Assembly (NCBI GenBank): GCA_028285345.1
Contig: JANQPT010000044.1
Coordinates: forward strand, 620,001 to 684,000
DNA length: 64,000 bases
Origin: Planctomycetales bacterium
GTDB taxonomy: Bacteria; Planctomycetota; Planctomycetia; Planctomycetales; Planctomycetaceae
Direction: 5' to 3'
Under the pieces are notes generated by a model. That model saw only the letters and a program-made list of their open reading frames with translations. It did not search any database and had not been told where the DNA came from. The position numbers and the translations under genes were made by a program. Shown here one piece after another: positions 63,497 through 64,000 of the stretch (position 1 is the first letter of the stretch; each line of letters opens with the position of its first letter).

Positions 63497-63994
63497 TTAG
63501 CGCCCACCACGTCCGCCACCGCCACCTCTTCGTCCGCGCTGCCTCTTGCGCAAACTGGTTCCGCGTCCGCCACGTCCATCTTCGACCAATAATCCCCTTT
63601 GGAGCAGCTTTTCGCGGGCAGAAGCCGTTTCGCCCTCTCGCTTGAGATCCTGATATTGGCCGTGGATACGATCCAGCTTCTTCTTCAGATCTCGGCGATG
63701 TCTCTCATGTGATAGGGAATCGAGCCGTACTGTTCTGCCGTCGCTGCGGACAACAACGACTTCCGCCGGGACACCGATATCCGTTTCACCCTCCTTCTGG
63801 ACGCCTTTGACGCCTTGTAGCGCTTCCTGCAAATCAGGATGATCGGCCAAGTCCATGACAGCTTCCGGAATTGCGTCGACCAGCACAATATCACTGGTGA
63901 AGTCGGCCATTTCGTTCTTAAAACTGGGTTTAGCGGGATTCAGCACCTCGGTCATCTGGCTGCCGCCCAAAAATTCGCCGAAGCTGCAGCGCAT
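63497..63994 (-). CDS. Hypothetical protein with Gly/Arg-rich tail, possibly truncated
   Basis: 165 residues from the ATG at 63994. The frame stays open through a GTG at 63997 to the window edge, so the true start may lie outside. The middle is acidic and strand-rich (DIGVPAEVVVVRSDGRTVRL), followed by a charged helical segment (HERHRRDLKKKLDRIHGQYQ) and an RGG-like tail (RKRQRGRRGGGGGRGGR) of the kind seen in RNA-binding or disordered proteins. I do not recognise the family. A terminator follows on its strand. Confidence 0.6.
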   Translation of the reverse strand: MRCSFGEFLGGSQMTEVLNPAKPSFKNEMADFTSDIVLVDAIPEAVMDLADHPDLQEALQGVKGVQKEGETDIGVPAEVVVVRSDGRTVRLDSLSHERHRRDLKKKLDRIHGQYQDLKREGETASAREKLLQRGLLVEDGRGGRGTSLRKRQRGRRGGGGGRGGR

Positions 63995-64000
63995 CACTTC

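Overview
The window looks like a chromosome segment of a planctomycete, probably of the order Planctomycetales. The evidence is the combination of gene families: very large extracellular FG-GAP/RTX proteins carrying an LEPR-like N-terminal motif, DUF1559 domains, an MJ0042-type zinc ribbon, an ECF sigma factor next to a fused anti-sigma receptor, a large Ser/Thr kinase with a transmembrane segment, a DUF1080 protein and a PEP-CTERM protein. This is inferred from families, not from a marker gene. No rRNA, tRNA, CRISPR array, prophage or intact insertion sequence was seen.

Layout. 1-949 holds degraded gene remnants. 950-6311 is an ECF sigma factor followed by a giant membrane protein that joins an anti-sigma zinc finger to an alpha-2-macroglobulin. 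6158-10703 is a WD40-like lipoprotein gene bracketed by two copies of a 311-bp sequence that contains the 3' ends of both flanking genes. 10618-19266 encodes a 2882-residue protein with three seven-bladed FG-GAP propellers. 19631-22135 encodes a zinc-ribbon protein with three DUF1559 domains. 22379-26532 is a BlaI/BlaR1-type repressor and sensor-protease pair, separated from a divergent Ser/Thr kinase gene (26781-30791) by two palindromic operators. A 2-oxoglutarate oxygenase follows.

31789-36441 is a nitrogen-sensing cluster: ammonium transporter, PII and the PII uridylyltransferase. 36605-39768 holds a CsrA-like small protein, a STAS protein, an HtrA-type protease and a conserved hypothetical. 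40349-45749 holds a PEP-CTERM protein with a short upstream leader ORF, an enolase-superfamily dehydratase, a PP2C phosphatase and a thioredoxin-fold lipoprotein. 45997-46602 is lexA. 46590-51846 is a minus-strand run with a membrane protein, a sigma-54 response regulator, its histidine kinase and a flippase-like protein; three of these four use TTG starts supported by Shine-Dalgarno sites.

53515-59052 encodes a giant extracellular protein with nine 75-residue repeats, each built of three 25-residue subunits. The right end holds an aldehyde dehydrogenase, a DUF1080 lipoprotein-like protein, folC and an edge-truncated gene.

Functional themes are envelope sensing coupled to transcription (ECF/A2M, BlaI/BlaR1, kinase, two-component pair, PP2C, STAS) and large secreted surface proteins. 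The best candidate for an undescribed system is the ECF sigma plus anti-sigma/A2M fusion, in which protease capture outside the cell could release a sigma factor inside.
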